Below, one piece after another: positions 29,410 to 40,889 of a stretch of 64,000 bases of DNA. The position numbers and the translations under genes were made by a program. This DNA comes from an uncultured Alphaproteobacteria bacterium. GTDB taxonomy: Bacteria; Pseudomonadota; Alphaproteobacteria; HIMB59; GCA-002718135. The notes beneath the pieces are model-generated. The model saw nothing but the letters and a program-made list of their open reading frames with translations. It made no database searches and was not told the DNA's origin. The stretch lies in NCBI GenBank assembly GCA_902562275.1, contig CACESS010000002.1, positions 49,779 to 113,778 on the forward strand, in the 5' to 3' direction. How positions within the stretch are numbered: the stretch's first letter is position 1; each line of letters starts with the position of its first letter.

Positions 29410-30162
29410 ATGAATAACTACACTGAAGAAGAATATAAAATTTTCAGTAGATTATTTATTTTAAAAGAATTTTCCGAAGAAAACCTAAAAAAATTATCAA
29501 ATATAAAAATTGGTATTGTGGGTATGGGAGGTATAGGATGTCCTTTAAGTCAATATTTAGTCAACTCTGGAATAAAAGAATTGTTAATAGTAGATGGAGA
29601 CATTGTTGAAAAAAGTAATCTTAATAGACAAATTTTGTTTAATTTAAATGATATTGGAAAAAAAAAGGTTAATGTAGCTAAAAATAGATTACAATTAATC
29701 AATACTGAATGTAAAATTCATACTATTGATGAAAATATTAATTCTTTAAATTTAAATTCTTTAAAAGAATGTTCTATAATTGTTGATGCAACTGATGATT
29801 GGGTAAGTTCTAAATTATTAAATGAATATTGTCTTAAAAACTCAATCAATTTTTTATATTCATCTGCATTAAGACACGATTTACAAATAATTCTTTTCAA
29901 TAATTCAAATAAAAATAATCATCTATGTTTAAATTGTATATTTCCTAACAAAGATGATGTTGATCTTCCCAGATGTGATGTAGTAGGTATTTCAGGCATT
30001 TCTGCAGGGTTAGCAGGTTTGATTGCTGCTCAAAAAATAATTAATTTCTATTTAAATTTAAAAGATGAAACTAAAATAATGACAATTTCTGATGGAATAA
30101 AATTAAGCGTTGATAATATTGTTATTAAAAGTAAACATGCTTGTTATTTAAAATCAGTTTAA
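29410..30162 (+). CDS. MoeB/ThiF-type sulfur-carrier adenylyltransferase
   Basis: It is predicted to adenylate the C-terminus of a MoaD- or ThiS-like sulfur carrier. The 250 residues have the nucleotide loop GMGGIGCP, the Arg finger NLNRQ, Asp in VDATDDW and an active-site Cys candidate in LPRCDVVGISG. One zinc CxxC is present (CLNC), but the C-terminal pair is reduced to a single Cys (HACYLK). There is no rhodanese domain. It is 4 bases downstream of coaBC, where dut often sits in relatives. MoeB and ThiF cannot be separated from the sequence alone. Confidence 0.85.
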   Translation: MNNYTEEEYKIFSRLFILKEFSEENLKKLSNIKIGIVGMGGIGCPLSQYLVNSGIKELLIVDGDIVEKSNLNRQILFNLNDIGKKKVNVAKNRLQLINTECKIHTIDENINSLNLNSLKECSIIVDATDDWVSSKLLNEYCLKNSINFLYSSALRHDLQIILFNNSNKNNHLCLNCIFPNKDDVDLPRCDVVGISGISAGLAGLIAAQKIINFYLNLKDETKIMTISDGIKLSVDNIVIKSKHACYLKSV

Positions 30163-30201
30163 GTTAATTGATTAATACATTAAAAAAGTTTAATTTAAAT
30201 T

Positions 30202-30708
30202 ATGAAACAAAATTCATTTACCTACGATCAATTAATTGATTGTGCAAAAGGTGTTCTTTTTGGGAAAGGGAATGCTCAACTTCCAATGCCTCCTATGTTA
30301 ATGTTTGACAGAATTACCTCAATAAATGAGAATGGAGGAATATTCGCTAAAGGCGAGGTTATTGCGGAATTAGATATTAAAGAAGACTTATGGTTTTTTG
30401 AATGTCATTTTAAAGATGATCCGGTAATGCCAGGTTGTTTAGGTTTGGATGCTATGTGGCAACTACTAGGTTTTTATTTAGGATGGCTTGGTCAACCTGG
30501 AAAGGGTAGAGCTTTAGGAGTTGGTGAAGTTAAGTTTACTGGTCAGGTATTACAAAAAGTCAAAAAAGTAACTTATCATATATCTCTTAAAAGACTTATA
30601 CTAAGAAAATTGATTTTAGGAGTTGGAGATGGTATTTTAAAAGCTGATGGTGAAACAATTTATGAAGCTAAAGATATGAAAGTCGGTTTATTTTCACCTG
30701 AGAAATAA
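30202..30708 (+). CDS. fabA: 3-hydroxydecanoyl-ACP dehydratase/isomerase
   Basis: It introduces the cis double bond in anaerobic-type unsaturated fatty acid synthesis. The 168 residues show the catalytic His in [14 protein letters not shown] and Asp in [11 protein letters not shown], the [13 protein letters not shown] strand, and the normal C-terminus. It is followed after 3 bases by fabB, then fabI, the standard alphaproteobacterial fabA-fabB-fabI operon. The irr gene that precedes fabA in many Rhizobiales is not present. Confidence 0.97.
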   Translation: MKQNSFTYDQLIDCAKGVLFGKGNAQLPMPPMLMFDRITSINENGGIFAKGEVIAELDIKEDLWFFECHFKDDPVMPGCLGLDAMWQLLGFYLGWLGQPGKGRALGVGEVKFTGQVLQKVKKVTYHISLKRLILRKLILGVGDGILKADGETIYEAKDMKVGLFSPEK

Positions 30709-30711
30709 GTA

Positions 30712-31929
30712 ATGAATAGAGTAGTAGTAACAGGTTTAGGTATTGTATCATGTATTGGTAATAATCAATTGGATGTTATAGACAGTCTTAAAAATTTAAA
30801 ATCTGGGATAACAAGTGCAGGAGAGTATGAGGAGTTTTCTTTTAGAAGTCTTGTACACGGTAAACCAAATATAGATATCAGTAACGAAATTGATAGAAGA
30901 TTACTAAGGTTTATGGGTGATGGAGCTGCCTACAACTATATTGCGATGAAAGATGCTATTGACGACTCAGGGCTGGAGGATAGTGATATTTCAAATGAAA
31001 TGACTGGTATAATTGTTGGTTCAGGTGGTCCATCTACACAAAATTTATTTAAGTCTTCTGAAATTGGAAAAAATTCAGGTTCAAAAAAAATTGGACCATT
31101 TATGGTGCCAAGAGCAATGTCTAGTACAAATTCTGCAACTCTTGCGACACCTTTTAAAATAAAAGGAGTTAACTATTCGATTACTTCAGCATGTTCTACA
31201 AGTTCACATTGCATTGGTAATGCGTACGAACTAATTCAGATAGGAAAACAAAACATTGTTTTTGCTGGAGGAGGCGAAGAGCTCCATTGGACGTTATCAA
31301 TTTTATTTGATGCAATGGGTGCTTTGTCATCAAAATATAATTCTACTCCAAACAAATCTTCAAGGGCATATGATGCAGATAGAGATGGATTTGTAATAGC
31401 TGGAGGTGGTGGAACTTTAGTACTTGAAGAATTAGAGCATGCAAAAGCTAGAGGTGCTAAAATATATGGTGAAATAACAGGATATGGAGCAACCTCAGAT
31501 GGATACGATATGGTACAGCCTTCTGGAGAAGGAGCAGAAAGATGCATGAAGCAAGCATTAAAAAATGTTGATGGTAAAATTGATTATATAAATACACATG
31601 GAACAAGTACTCCAATAGGAGATGTAAAAGAATTGGAAGCAATCAAAAATGTTTTTGGTTCAAATATTCCTAAAATGAGCTCAACAAAATCTTTGACTGG
31701 TCATTCTTTAGGGGCAACTGGTGTGCATGAAGCAATTTATAGTTTATTAATGATGAAAAATAATTTTATTAGTGGTTCTGCTAATATTGAAAATCTCGAT
31801 GAAAGTGCAAAAGATTGTAATATTCTTTTAAAAACGGAAAATGAGGTTGAAATTAAGCATGTTATGTCGAATAGTTTTGGATTTGGTGGTACAAATGCAA
31901 CATTAGTATTTTCAAAATATCATGCTTAA
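30712..31929 (+). CDS. fabB: 3-oxoacyl-ACP synthase I
   Basis: This is a condensing enzyme needed to elongate the cis-unsaturated product of FabA. The 405 residues contain the Cys-His-His triad: Cys in SACSTSSH, His in [11 protein letters not shown] and His in [11 protein letters not shown], plus the GFGGTNA C-terminal loop. It lies 3 bases after fabA and overlaps fabI by 8 bases. Pairing with FabA argues for FabB rather than FabF. Confidence 0.96.
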   Translation: MNRVVVTGLGIVSCIGNNQLDVIDSLKNLKSGITSAGEYEEFSFRSLVHGKPNIDISNEIDRRLLRFMGDGAAYNYIAMKDAIDDSGLEDSDISNEMTGIIVGSGGPSTQNLFKSSEIGKNSGSKKIGPFMVPRAMSSTNSATLATPFKIKGVNYSITSACSTSSHCIGNAYELIQIGKQNIVFAGGGEELHWTLSILFDAMGALSSKYNSTPNKSSRAYDADRDGFVIAGGGGTLVLEELEHAKARGAKIYGEITGYGATSDGYDMVQPSGEGAERCMKQALKNVDGKIDYINTHGTSTPIGDVKELEAIKNVFGSNIPKMSSTKSLTGHSLGATGVHEAIYSLLMMKNNFISGSANIENLDESAKDCNILLKTENEVEIKHVMSNSFGFGGTNATLVFSKYHA

Positions 31930-32695
31930 AAATAAAAAAGGTCTAGTATTTGGGATTGCAAATAATCACTCAATTGCATGGGGAATAGCAAAACAACTAG
32001 CTGAAAATGGTGCTGAAATAGCCATTGGTTACCAAAATGAAATATTATTGAAGAGGGTGAAACCACTTTCTGAAGAAATTAATTCAAAAATATTAATAGA
32101 ATGTGATTTTAATAATGATGACTCAATAAACAAATCTGTAGAAATTATAAAAAAAGAATGGGGCACAATTGATTTTATAATTCATGCTGTTGCATTTGCA
32201 GATAAGTCAGAGTTAAATGGTAGATATCTTAATACTACTAAGGATAATTTTATTAATTGTTTAGAAATATCATGTTTTTCTTTAACCAGTCTTGCAAGAA
32301 ATTTTGAACCTATAATGAATGATGGAGGAAGTGTTGTCACCCTTACTTTTTACGGTTCAAATAAAGTAATACCAAATTACAATTTAATGGGAATTGCAAA
32401 AGCCGCTTTAGAAACAAGTGTAAAATACTTGAGTGTGGATTTAGGCACAAAAAATATTCGTGTTAATGCAATCTCAGCAGGTCCTATGAGAACAATTGCT
32501 GGTGCAGCAATAAATAATGCTAGGGAGGTGTTTAAATTTACAGAAGAACATTCAGCATTGAAACGAAATGCAAAACTAGATGAAATTGGTAAATCTGCTT
32601 TATACTTTGTTAGTGATTTATCTTCTGCAGTTACTGGTGAAGTACATTATGTTGACTGTGGTTACCATATTATTGGAATGCCCAATAAATTCTAA
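31922..32695 (+). CDS. fabI: Enoyl-ACP reductase (NADH)
   Basis: It carries out the last reductive step of each fatty-acid elongation cycle. The 257-residue short-chain dehydrogenase fold has the FabI-type N-terminus [17 protein letters not shown], the catalytic Tyr-x6-Lys in YNLMGIAK, and the [12 protein letters not shown] loop. It overlaps fabB by 8 bases at its start and converges on ugpQ with a 4-base overlap, leaving no room for a conventional terminator between the two. Confidence 0.96.
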   Translation: MLKNKKGLVFGIANNHSIAWGIAKQLAENGAEIAIGYQNEILLKRVKPLSEEINSKILIECDFNNDDSINKSVEIIKKEWGTIDFIIHAVAFADKSELNGRYLNTTKDNFINCLEISCFSLTSLARNFEPIMNDGGSVVTLTFYGSNKVIPNYNLMGIAKAALETSVKYLSVDLGTKNIRVNAISAGPMRTIAGAAINNAREVFKFTEEHSALKRNAKLDEIGKSALYFVSDLSSAVTGEVHYVDCGYHIIGMPNKF

Positions 32696-33447
32696 AATTT
32701 TCCCAATAAATCTAAAGGATTATCAATAAAAATACTATCAACACCTAAGGAGAAAATATCATTAGCGCTAGATAAATTTATATTTTTGCCTGAATAAACA
32801 GTTATTGCAATATTGGATTCTTTAATTTTATTTATAATATCAGCTGTAACAATCTCTATATTTAATCCACAAATTTTTAAATCATGATTAATTGATATGT
32901 TAATCAAGTCATCAATATTATATTCTTTAAAGTCATCTAATAAAAAACTACGTATAGATTGAGGGTAAAGTTTTGAAATTTCTAAAATAGAAATCATATC
33001 AAAAGAGGAGAAAAAAATATCTATTTGATTAATATTTTTTATAATTTTATATATTTGAAAAACATTTTCTTTTTCAAAATTTTTGTTGGGTTTTAATTCA
33101 ATGTTTAAATTAATGTTATTATTAGTACAGAGACTTAGAACATCTTCTAACTTTGGAACAAAAATATTTGTATTTTCTTTATAAAAAAATTTTCCCGCAT
33201 CGAGTTTTTTTATGTTCGCATAATCATAGTCAATTGCAAGCCCACTTCCATTAGTAGTTCTATCAAGTGTGTCATCATGTAATAAAATTGGAACTCTGTC
33301 TTTAGAAATCTTAACATCTATTTCTACAAAACTTAAACCTAAATCGAATGCCTTTAAGATAGATTCTAAAGTGTTTTCTGGACACAGATCTTTTACACCT
33401 CTGTGTCCAATTAATTTAGGTAATTTAAGTGTTTTCTTCTGCGTCAA
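32692..33447 (-). CDS. ugpQ: Cytoplasmic glycerophosphodiester phosphodiesterase
   Basis: It is predicted to hydrolyse glycerophosphodiesters from phospholipid breakdown to glycerol-3-phosphate plus an alcohol. The 251 residues have the GDPD signature: catalytic His in [14 protein letters not shown], Glu-x-Asp in [11 protein letters not shown] and His in [11 protein letters not shown]. There is no signal peptide, so it acts in the cytoplasm like UgpQ rather than GlpQ. It begins inside the pnp tail (23-base overlap). Such an enzyme could recycle headgroups and phosphate, but no Pho signal was seen before it. Confidence 0.9.
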   Translation of the reverse strand: MTQKKTLKLPKLIGHRGVKDLCPENTLESILKAFDLGLSFVEIDVKISKDRVPILLHDDTLDRTTNGSGLAIDYDYANIKKLDAGKFFYKENTNIFVPKLEDVLSLCTNNNINLNIELKPNKNFEKENVFQIYKIIKNINQIDIFFSSFDMISILEISKLYPQSIRSFLLDDFKEYNIDDLINISINHDLKICGLNIEIVTADIINKIKESNIAITVYSGKNINLSSANDIFSLGVDSIFIDNPLDLLGKF

Positions 33448-35518
33448 CTGCTTTCATAGAAAGTTTTATTTTTCCTCTTGAGTCGATATCCAATACTTTC
33501 ACTTTAACGATATCTCCTTCACTAATAACGTCTTCAACTTTCTCTACTCTTTCATTTTTTAATTGACTAATATGAACAAGCCCATCTGTAGACCCCATGA
33601 AATTAACAAAAGCTCCGAAGTCCATTATCTTTATAACTTTACCATCATAAATTTTTCCAATCTCTGGCTCTTCAACAATACCTTTGATCCATTCTAATGC
33701 ATCATTTCCAGATTTTTGATCTACAGCTGCAATACTCACTAAACCTTCATCATTAATTTCAATTTTAGCTCCAGTTGTTTCAGATATTTCTCTAATAACT
33801 GCTCCTCCTTTGCCAATAACTTCTCTAATTTTATCCTTGTTTATTTGAAGATTAGTTATTGTTGGTGCGTATTGTGAAATTGATTTTTTTGGTTTATCAA
33901 TTGCCTTAGCCATTTCCCCTAATATATGGAAACGTCCATCTTTAGCTTGAGCTAAAGCTTCTTCCATTATTTCAGGCGTTATGCTTGTTATCTTAATATC
34001 CATTTGAAGAGATGTGATACCTTCTGAAGTTCCGGCTACTTTAAAATCCATATCTCCCAAATGATCTTCATCTCCTAATATATCTGACAAAATTACATAC
34101 TTATCATCTTCTTTAATTAGCCCCATCGCAATTCCAGCTATTGGTCTTTCTAGTGGTACACCTGCATCCATTAAAGACATAGATGTGCCACACACAGTTG
34201 CCATTGAGCTAGATCCGTTTGATTCTGTAATCTCAGAGACAACTCTATAAGTGTATGGGAATTTTTCGTTTGAAGGCAACATTGGATGTATTGCTCTCCA
34301 TGCTAGTTTCCCATGACCAATTTCTCTTCTGCTAGTTGAACCAACTCTACCGACTTCTCCAACTGAGTATGGTGGAAAATTATAATGAAGCATAAAATTT
34401 TCAGTATATTCTCCATCAATAGCATCAATTCTTTGCTCATCTTGACCAGTGCCTAAAGTTGATACAACAATTGCTTGTGTTTCTCCTCTGGTGAATAATG
34501 CTGATCCATGTGTGCGTTCTAGAATACTTGTTTCACAAACAATTGGTCGAACAGTTTTTGTATCCCTTCCATCAATTCTTTTGCCAGTATTGATTAGTTC
34601 ACCTCTAACAATATCTTTCTCTACGTTTTTAATAGCATCAGCTATTATTACTGCTGATAGTGTTTCAGATGCATATTTTTTAGAAATTGAATTTCTAATA
34701 GAAGATAATTGATCTGATCTCTTTTGTTTTTCTATTATTTTATATGCTTCTATAAAATCATTACCAAATTCACTACTAATATTTGTTGGTAAATTTTTAA
34801 TCTCATCTTCTTTTTCTTTTAATTCCCATGGTTCTTTTGCTGCTTTTTTTGCTAGAGCTATAATTGCATCAATTACTGCTTTGTAACTATCTTGCCCAAG
34901 AACAACGGCATCTAACATCTGTTTTTCTGAGAGCTCATGTGCTTCAGACTCAATCATTAAGACACCCTCTTTTGTTCCTGCTAACACTAACTCTAGTTTT
35001 GTATTAACTAATTGACTTTTTGTTGGGTTAACAACAAACTCATCATCAATAAAACCAATTTTTATAGCTCCTAATGGCCCTAAAAATGGTAATCCAGATA
35101 ATGTCAATGCTGCACTTGCAGCAACTAGCGCTACTACATCTGAGTCATTTTCTTGATCATGTGATAAAACTGTACATGTAACTTGAGTTTCATTTTTGAA
35201 ATCTTTGTGAAATAATGGTCTAACAGGTCTATCAATTAGACGAGAGACTAAAGTTTCTTTTTCAGTAGGTCTAGCTTCTCTTTTAAAAAAACCACCTGGA
35301 ATTTTACCTACTGAGTAATATTTTTCCTGATAGTTTACTGTTAATGGAAAAAAATCAATATCAGGTTTTGCTTCTTTTGCTGCCACTACGTTTGCCATAA
35401 CTATAGTTCCACCATAAGTGACTAATACCGTTGCATCAGCTTGTCTTGCTATTTTTCCAGTTTCTAGTTTAAGTTTTCTACCTGCCCATTCAATTTCTAC
35501 ATTTTTTACATCAAACAT
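33425..35518 (-). CDS. pnp: Polyribonucleotide nucleotidyltransferase (PNPase)
   Basis: This is a phosphorolytic 3'-5' exoribonuclease of the degradosome. The 697 residues contain two RNase PH domains (first about 1-220; second about 310-540 with the active-site region [12 protein letters not shown] and MDFKVAGT), a KH domain ([11 protein letters not shown]) and a C-terminal S1 domain ([15 protein letters not shown]). It follows rpsO by 22 bases, as in most bacteria. No terminator hairpin is visible in that gap. Confidence 0.98.
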   Translation of the reverse strand: MFDVKNVEIEWAGRKLKLETGKIARQADATVLVTYGGTIVMANVVAAKEAKPDIDFFPLTVNYQEKYYSVGKIPGGFFKREARPTEKETLVSRLIDRPVRPLFHKDFKNETQVTCTVLSHDQENDSDVVALVAASAALTLSGLPFLGPLGAIKIGFIDDEFVVNPTKSQLVNTKLELVLAGTKEGVLMIESEAHELSEKQMLDAVVLGQDSYKAVIDAIIALAKKAAKEPWELKEKEDEIKNLPTNISSEFGNDFIEAYKIIEKQKRSDQLSSIRNSISKKYASETLSAVIIADAIKNVEKDIVRGELINTGKRIDGRDTKTVRPIVCETSILERTHGSALFTRGETQAIVVSTLGTGQDEQRIDAIDGEYTENFMLHYNFPPYSVGEVGRVGSTSRREIGHGKLAWRAIHPMLPSNEKFPYTYRVVSEITESNGSSSMATVCGTSMSLMDAGVPLERPIAGIAMGLIKEDDKYVILSDILGDEDHLGDMDFKVAGTSEGITSLQMDIKITSITPEIMEEALAQAKDGRFHILGEMAKAIDKPKKSISQYAPTITNLQINKDKIREVIGKGGAVIREISETTGAKIEINDEGLVSIAAVDQKSGNDALEWIKGIVEEPEIGKIYDGKVIKIMDFGAFVNFMGSTDGLVHISQLKNERVEKVEDVISEGDIVKVKVLDIDSRGKIKLSMKAVDAEENT

Positions 35519-35540
35519 AATTTCTATTCTTCCTCTTTTA

Positions 35541-35810
35541 TTATCCTCTAATATTTAACTTTTTTGTTAACTCTGAGTATTCAGATTTATTTTTTTTAGA
35601 TAAGTAATTTAATAATTTTTTTCTTTTATTAACCAAAGCAACCAAACCTCTTTTGGAATGATTATCTTTGTTATGTGATTTAAAATGTTCAGTTAAATTT
35701 TTTATTCTTTCTGTTAAAACTGCTATCTGAACACCTGCTGATCCAGTATCTTTATCATTTTTAGAAAATTCATTAATGAGATTTTTTTTATTCTGTTTAG
35801 TTATCGACAT
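35541..35810 (-). CDS. rpsO: 30S ribosomal protein S15
   Basis: It binds 16S rRNA centrally in small-subunit assembly. The 89 residues match family length and carry [36 protein letters not shown] and the C-terminal IRG. It lies between truB (8-base gap) and pnp (22-base gap). The gap before it is too short to hold the long autoregulatory leader known in E. coli, so control, if any, would involve truB coding sequence. Confidence 0.98.
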   Translation of the reverse strand: MSITKQNKKNLINEFSKNDKDTGSAGVQIAVLTERIKNLTEHFKSHNKDNHSKRGLVALVNKRKKLLNYLSKKNKSEYSELTKKLNIRG

Positions 35811-35818
35811 CTGTTCTC

Positions 35819-36724
35819 CTATATTAATATTTTATTTGGTTTAAACAAATTACCATCTAATTTGCCTATTGAGACTATGTCTCCATTTTTAAATAAAAAA
35901 ATATTTTTTTTATCTAAGTTGATTGATGAAGAATTAATAATTTTTTTTTCATCAACCTTAATTGATCTCCCAAAAGATAAATTATCAATATCCAGTTGTT
36001 CTTCAATTTCATAAGCCAAGATGTCGTCCAGCATAGAAATTGATGGAGATATACAATTAATTTCTTTGTGCCTTTGTCCTATTTTAATAAGATCGTCCAG
36101 TAAAATCGATGTTTTTTCAGTAAATTTACCTACTTTTGACCTTTTTAATGAAGAAATATGACCATATGTTTTTAGATCTATTGCAAAATCACGAGCAAAA
36201 CTTCTAACGTAAAAACCTTTTCCGCACAAAATTTTAAATGATGTTTTGTGTTTATTATGCTCAGTGATACTTAATTTTTCAATAAAAACTTTTTTTGGCT
36301 CAATCGTAAATTTTTCGTTTTCTCTAAATAATTTATAAGCTCTTTGACCATTGATTTTTACTGCAGAAACTTTTGGTGGTATCTGATTAATATAACCTAA
36401 GTAACTATTAATTTTTTTTTCTATTTCTGTTTTTGTGGGAAGATAATTTGACTCAAATATAATTTTGCCTTGTGAGTCATCTGTTGTTGTTTGGCTCCCC
36501 CAAGTTATAGTGAACTCATATTCTTTTTTTTTATTATTGATATATGGAATTAGCTTTGTTGCTTTTCCTATAGCAATAGGCAAAATACCTTCAGCCATAG
36601 GATCTAAAGTGCCTGCATGACCAATTTTCTTAATTGAAAATTTCTTTTTAATAGAATTAATAGCTTTAAAAGATGTGATATTTTTGGGTTTATATAAATT
36701 TATCCAACCTTGTTTTGAAATCAT
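35819..36724 (-). CDS. truB: tRNA pseudouridine-55 synthase
   Basis: It makes pseudouridine at position 55 of the T-loop in most tRNAs. The 301 residues carry the catalytic Asp motif [15 protein letters not shown], the [15 protein letters not shown] stretch and the YVRSFARD motif. Its start overlaps the rbfA stop by 1 base. The C-terminal region of about 70 residues is diverged, as is usual in the family. Confidence 0.96.
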   Translation of the reverse strand: MISKQGWINLYKPKNITSFKAINSIKKKFSIKKIGHAGTLDPMAEGILPIAIGKATKLIPYINNKKKEYEFTITWGSQTTTDDSQGKIIFESNYLPTKTEIEKKINSYLGYINQIPPKVSAVKINGQRAYKLFRENEKFTIEPKKVFIEKLSITEHNKHKTSFKILCGKGFYVRSFARDFAIDLKTYGHISSLKRSKVGKFTEKTSILLDDLIKIGQRHKEINCISPSISMLDDILAYEIEEQLDIDNLSFGRSIKVDEKKIINSSSINLDKKNIFLFKNGDIVSIGKLDGNLFKPNKILI

Positions 36725-37089
36725 TACTTAATATCTCTGAGGACATTTTTATTTAATAGAAGGTTTGCAATTTTTTCTGCTTCATCAAATGTATCATCTA
36801 AATAAAAAGAGAGTTTTGGTGTAAATTTTGAATTGATTTTTGCTTTTGATAGAAATTTTTGAAATATATATTTCCTATCTTTCAAAACTTCTAAAATTTG
36901 GATTTTGTCATTACCGCCAAGAGGCATAAAGTAGACGTTTGCAATTTTTAAATCCTTAGACATTCTAACAAATGATATTGTAATTGATGAAGAATTAATG
37001 TTCTCGTCAAAAAAATCTTCTTTTAGTAAACAATCACTCAGTAATGATCTGATAAGTTCACCAAATCTAATTTGCCTCTTTGTATCCAT
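36724..37089 (-). CDS. rbfA: Ribosome-binding factor A
   Basis: This is a cold-shock and maturation factor of the 30S subunit. The 121 residues have the family N-terminus RQIRFGELIRSLLSD, a KH-like body with TISFVRMSKDLKIANVYF, and TPKLSFYLDDTFDEAEKI. It is between infB (12-base gap) and truB (1-base overlap), its normal place in the nusA-infB operon. Confidence 0.95.
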   Translation of the reverse strand: MDTKRQIRFGELIRSLLSDCLLKEDFFDENINSSSITISFVRMSKDLKIANVYFMPLGGNDKIQILEVLKDRKYIFQKFLSKAKINSKFTPKLSFYLDDTFDEAEKIANLLLNKNVLRDIK

Positions 37090-37101
37090 TGTAAAAAAAC
37101 A

Positions 37102-39342
37102 TTATAATTTTCTACTTGTAGAAACTTCTTCAAATGTTTCTATAATATCACCGACTTTAATGTCACTATAATTATCTAACATTACACCACACTCAAAACC
37201 TGACTTAACTTCAGATACTTCTTCTTTAAATCTTTTTAGACTACTAATTTGCCCTTTATGAATTACAATATTGTCTCTTAGAATTCTAATCTGTGATTTT
37301 CTTGAAATAAGACCATCCTTAACCATACACCCTGCAATATTTCCTACTTTGGAAATATTAAATACCTCTCTAATTTCAACATTACCTGTAATATTTTCTG
37401 AAATATCAGGTTTCAGTAAGCCAGTTAAAAGATTTTTTACATCATCAATAAGTTCATAAATAATTGAATAATATTTTATATCTACGCCATCTCTTTTTGC
37501 TATATCTCTTGCATGAGGTAGTGCTCTAACATTAAAACCAACAATAAAACCTTTTCCTGAACCAGCTAACGTAACATCACTTTCAGTAATTGCACCAACA
37601 CCTTTATAAATAACATTGACCTTAACTTCATCGGTTGAGAGTTTAGTTATTGAATTTTCAATAGCTTCTGCTGAGCCTTGTACATCTGTTTTAATTACTA
37701 CTGGAAGACTTGTTGCTTCACCTTTGTTAATTTGAGCAAACATTTCTTCAACATTAGATTTTGCAACCGTATTTTTTTGAATTTGAAGTTTACTTGCTCT
37801 AAATTCTGCAATTTTTCGAGCAATACCCTCACTTTCAACCACAATAAAATCATCACCAGCTAAAGGGTTGGAGTCAAATCCTAAAACTTCAACTGGAACA
37901 GATGGTTCAGCTTGTTTTATATTTTTACCCTTATCATCAATTAAAGCTTTGACCTTACCCCACTCAGAACCAGATACAAATATATCACTTACTTTTAATG
38001 TTCCTTTTTGCACTAAAACTGTTGCAACTGAACCTCTACCCTTTTCAAGTTTAGATTCAATTACAGATCCTCTAGCTTTTCTATCAGGATTAGCTTTGAG
38101 ATTAAGAAGGTCTGCTTGTAAATGAATAGCTTCTTCTAATTTATCTAAATTTGTTCCTTTAGTCGCCGATACTTCTATATCTAAAACTTCGCCGCTTAGT
38201 TTTTCAACAATTACTTCATGACTAAGTAGTTCATTTCTAACTTTATCGGGATCGGCTCCAGGGAGATCAATTTTATTAATAGCAACTATTATTGGAACCT
38301 CTGCAGTTTTTGCGTGGGCAATTGATTCAACTGTCTGAGGTTTAATTCCATCATCTGCAGCCACAACAAGTATAATTATATCAGTTGTTTTAGAACCTCT
38401 AGCTCTCATATTTGAGAAGGCAGCATGACCAGGAGTATCAATAAATGTAATTTTTTTATTATTATTGTTTGTTTGATAAGCACCAATATGCTGTGTAATA
38501 CCTCCTGCCTCACCAGACACTACATTGCTTTTTCTAAATGCATCAAGTAAAGAGGTTTTGCCATGATCAACATGGCCCATGATCGTTACTACAGGAGCTC
38601 TTTTAATAAGACTTCCATCTGGATCTTCAAAATCTTTAATGTCATTTAAAACATCATCATCTTTAACTACTGTTACTTTGTGGCCCAATTCTTCTGCAAC
38701 TAGTTGAGCTGTATCGGACTCCAATGATTGAGTAGCATTTGCCATGACACCCATTTTCATTAGGACTTTAACTACGTCTGCTGTTTTCTCAGCCATTCTG
38801 TTGGCTAAATCTCGAACAGTAATAAAATCAGAAATAGAAACTTCTCTAGAGATTTTAGCATCATCTTCGTCAGTTGCCGATTTTAGTCTTTCTTTTTCTC
38901 TCGCTCTTTTTATTTTAGCTAAACTGGGGAATTTATCAAATTCTTGTTCTTCTTGTTCTAGTATTTTTTTAGCATCAGATTTACTAAAATCATCTTCAAG
39001 TGGTCTAAGAGTTGATTTTTTTTGTTGTGTTTTTTTATCTACAGTTTTTTTATTTTTATTATCAAAGTTTCTAGTTTTGTTTGGAGAAGAAAAGTTTAGT
39101 TGTGGTGATGAATTAATTCCTGGCCTAGGTGTTCTTAGACTAGATGATCCTCTGAAATTAGATTGGGTTGTAGATGAACTTTTCTGTTGATTATTTTTAT
39201 TTTTAAAAACAATTTGTATTGTTTTTTTGCTACCACTAGTTCTTGCTTTATCACCTGCTGGACCAAGATTTTTTCTTATTTGTAGTCTTCCTGATGAAGA
39301 TAGTTTTAATGGCTTTTTTTTATTACCTTTATCTTTATCCAA
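37102..39342 (-). CDS. infB: Translation initiation factor IF-2
   Basis: This is a GTPase that places fMet-tRNA on the 30S subunit. Of 746 residues, about the first 170 are a low-complexity basic and Ser/Asn-rich N-terminus, shorter than in E. coli (890 residues in total). The IF2-N domain is at about 170-220, and the G domain has GHVDHGKTSLLD, DTPGH and NKID. Domains II-IV finish with the C2 fMet-tRNA-binding region. It starts 2 bases after nusA, so the ylxR gene commonly found between them is missing. Confidence 0.97.
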   Translation of the reverse strand: MDKDKGNKKKPLKLSSSGRLQIRKNLGPAGDKARTSGSKKTIQIVFKNKNNQQKSSSTTQSNFRGSSSLRTPRPGINSSPQLNFSSPNKTRNFDNKNKKTVDKKTQQKKSTLRPLEDDFSKSDAKKILEQEEQEFDKFPSLAKIKRAREKERLKSATDEDDAKISREVSISDFITVRDLANRMAEKTADVVKVLMKMGVMANATQSLESDTAQLVAEELGHKVTVVKDDDVLNDIKDFEDPDGSLIKRAPVVTIMGHVDHGKTSLLDAFRKSNVVSGEAGGITQHIGAYQTNNNNKKITFIDTPGHAAFSNMRARGSKTTDIIILVVAADDGIKPQTVESIAHAKTAEVPIIVAINKIDLPGADPDKVRNELLSHEVIVEKLSGEVLDIEVSATKGTNLDKLEEAIHLQADLLNLKANPDRKARGSVIESKLEKGRGSVATVLVQKGTLKVSDIFVSGSEWGKVKALIDDKGKNIKQAEPSVPVEVLGFDSNPLAGDDFIVVESEGIARKIAEFRASKLQIQKNTVAKSNVEEMFAQINKGEATSLPVVIKTDVQGSAEAIENSITKLSTDEVKVNVIYKGVGAITESDVTLAGSGKGFIVGFNVRALPHARDIAKRDGVDIKYYSIIYELIDDVKNLLTGLLKPDISENITGNVEIREVFNISKVGNIAGCMVKDGLISRKSQIRILRDNIVIHKGQISSLKRFKEEVSEVKSGFECGVMLDNYSDIKVGDIIETFEEVSTSRKL

Positions 39343-39344
39343 TT

Positions 39345-40883
39345 TTAATCCTTATTTTGTTCTTCAGACCAGAAACTTCTTGCTTCCATTATCATATTGT
39401 TAGCAACTTCTTCATCAAGATCTAGTTCTTTTAAGATACCTTCATCTTTATCTATAAGTTCGAATGTAGCTAAATCAGCAAAATCATTAACATTGAGAAT
39501 ATTTGATTTTGCTAGTTTTGCTAAAATACTGTTGTTCATACCCTTCAAGTTCTTTAATTTTTCATCACTAATATTTTCATCTATAAGTTTTTTGTCCGAC
39601 TCTGCTTTTTCCTTCACAAAGTTTGTGGATCTATCGATTATTTCCTGAGCTAAAGTTGTATCAAAACCTTCTATTTTTTCTAAATTATCTAAAGTTTCAG
39701 TAGCTATAGACTCAACAGTTGTATAACCATCAGTAACAAGTAGTTGAGCAATAACGTCTTCAACATCGAGTGTTTCAGCTAATAAAATACTTTTTTCTTT
39801 AAATTCTTGTTGTCTTCTTTCAGATTCTTCATCTTCAGTTAAAATATCTATTTCTAAACTTGTTAAGTTAGAAGCTAATTTTACATTTTGACCTTTTCTT
39901 CCAATTGCTAAACTTAATTGATCATCAGGTATTACTACTTCAACTTTATTTTTTTCTTCATATAAGAAAATCTTACTAACTTCTGCAGGGGCAAGGGCAT
40001 TGGCTAAAAAAGTAGCTTGATTATCAGACCATGTAACAATATCTATTTTCTCTCCTTGCAATTCGTTTACAACAGCTTGTACTCTTGAACCTCTCATACC
40101 AACACAAGCTCCTACTGGATCTATAGTAGAGTCTTCTGTAAAAACACTAATCTTAGCTCTTGAACCAGGATCTCTTGCAACACTTTTAACGGTAATCACT
40201 CCCTCGTATATTTCTGGCACTTCTTGAAAAAATAATTTTGATAAAAATTGAGGATGTGTTCTTGATAAAAAAACTTGGTACCCTTTTACATCATTCTTTA
40301 CTTCATAAATATAAGCTCTAACTCTATCTCCATTCTTAAATGATTCTCTTAGAATAAGTTCTTCTCTTTTAATTATGGCTTCACTCTTACCCAAATCTAT
40401 TATTAAATTTCCAAATTCAATTCTTTTAACTATACCAACTGCTATTTCCCCAACCTTATCTTTATATTCTTCATATTGGTTAGATTTATCAGCTTCTCTT
40501 ACTTTTTGAATTATTACTCCTTTCGCATTTTGTGCTGCAACTCTCCCTAATTCAATAGGTGGAAGCTCTTTAGTAATGAACTCTCCTAAACCAATATCTG
40601 GATTAGTTTTTTTTGCATCTTCTAAAAGAATTTGCCTAGATTGAAATTCTTCTTCAATATTTTCCACAACTTCCAAATAAGAATTAAGTTTAATATCCCC
40701 TGTACTTCTATCAATAGATATTCTTATATCAATATCTTGACCATATTTTACTCTTGCAGCTTTTTCTAATGCTTGTTCCATTGCTGAAAAAACGGAATCT
40801 TGATCAATATTCTTTTCTTGCGCTACATTAGATGCAACTTGAAGCATCTCTTCTCTAATTACATTATATTTTTTTTTAGCCAT
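39345..40883 (-). CDS. nusA: Transcription termination/antitermination factor NusA
   Basis: It binds RNA polymerase and nascent RNA, promoting pausing and intrinsic termination. The 512 residues are an N-terminal polymerase-binding domain (1-130), S1 (about 135-200), KH1 and KH2 (about 230-345, with VGMRGSRVQAVVNEL and AIGRKGQNVKLAS), and two C-terminal acidic helix-hairpin-helix repeats (about 360-505). The ATG lies only about six bases after the U-tract of an intrinsic terminator, with no visible ribosome-binding site. rimP, normally just upstream, is absent. Confidence 0.97.
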   Translation of the reverse strand: MAKKKYNVIREEMLQVASNVAQEKNIDQDSVFSAMEQALEKAARVKYGQDIDIRISIDRSTGDIKLNSYLEVVENIEEEFQSRQILLEDAKKTNPDIGLGEFITKELPPIELGRVAAQNAKGVIIQKVREADKSNQYEEYKDKVGEIAVGIVKRIEFGNLIIDLGKSEAIIKREELILRESFKNGDRVRAYIYEVKNDVKGYQVFLSRTHPQFLSKLFFQEVPEIYEGVITVKSVARDPGSRAKISVFTEDSTIDPVGACVGMRGSRVQAVVNELQGEKIDIVTWSDNQATFLANALAPAEVSKIFLYEEKNKVEVVIPDDQLSLAIGRKGQNVKLASNLTSLEIDILTEDEESERRQQEFKEKSILLAETLDVEDVIAQLLVTDGYTTVESIATETLDNLEKIEGFDTTLAQEIIDRSTNFVKEKAESDKKLIDENISDEKLKNLKGMNNSILAKLAKSNILNVNDFADLATFELIDKDEGILKELDLDEEVANNMIMEARSFWSEEQNKD

Positions 40884-40889
40884 ATTTAT

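Noticed and set aside
38744..39190. 148-codon plus-strand open frame opposite infB
   Set aside because: It is the antisense of the low-complexity Ser/Lys-rich IF-2 N-terminus and gives a Ser/Leu-rich product with no recognisable domain.
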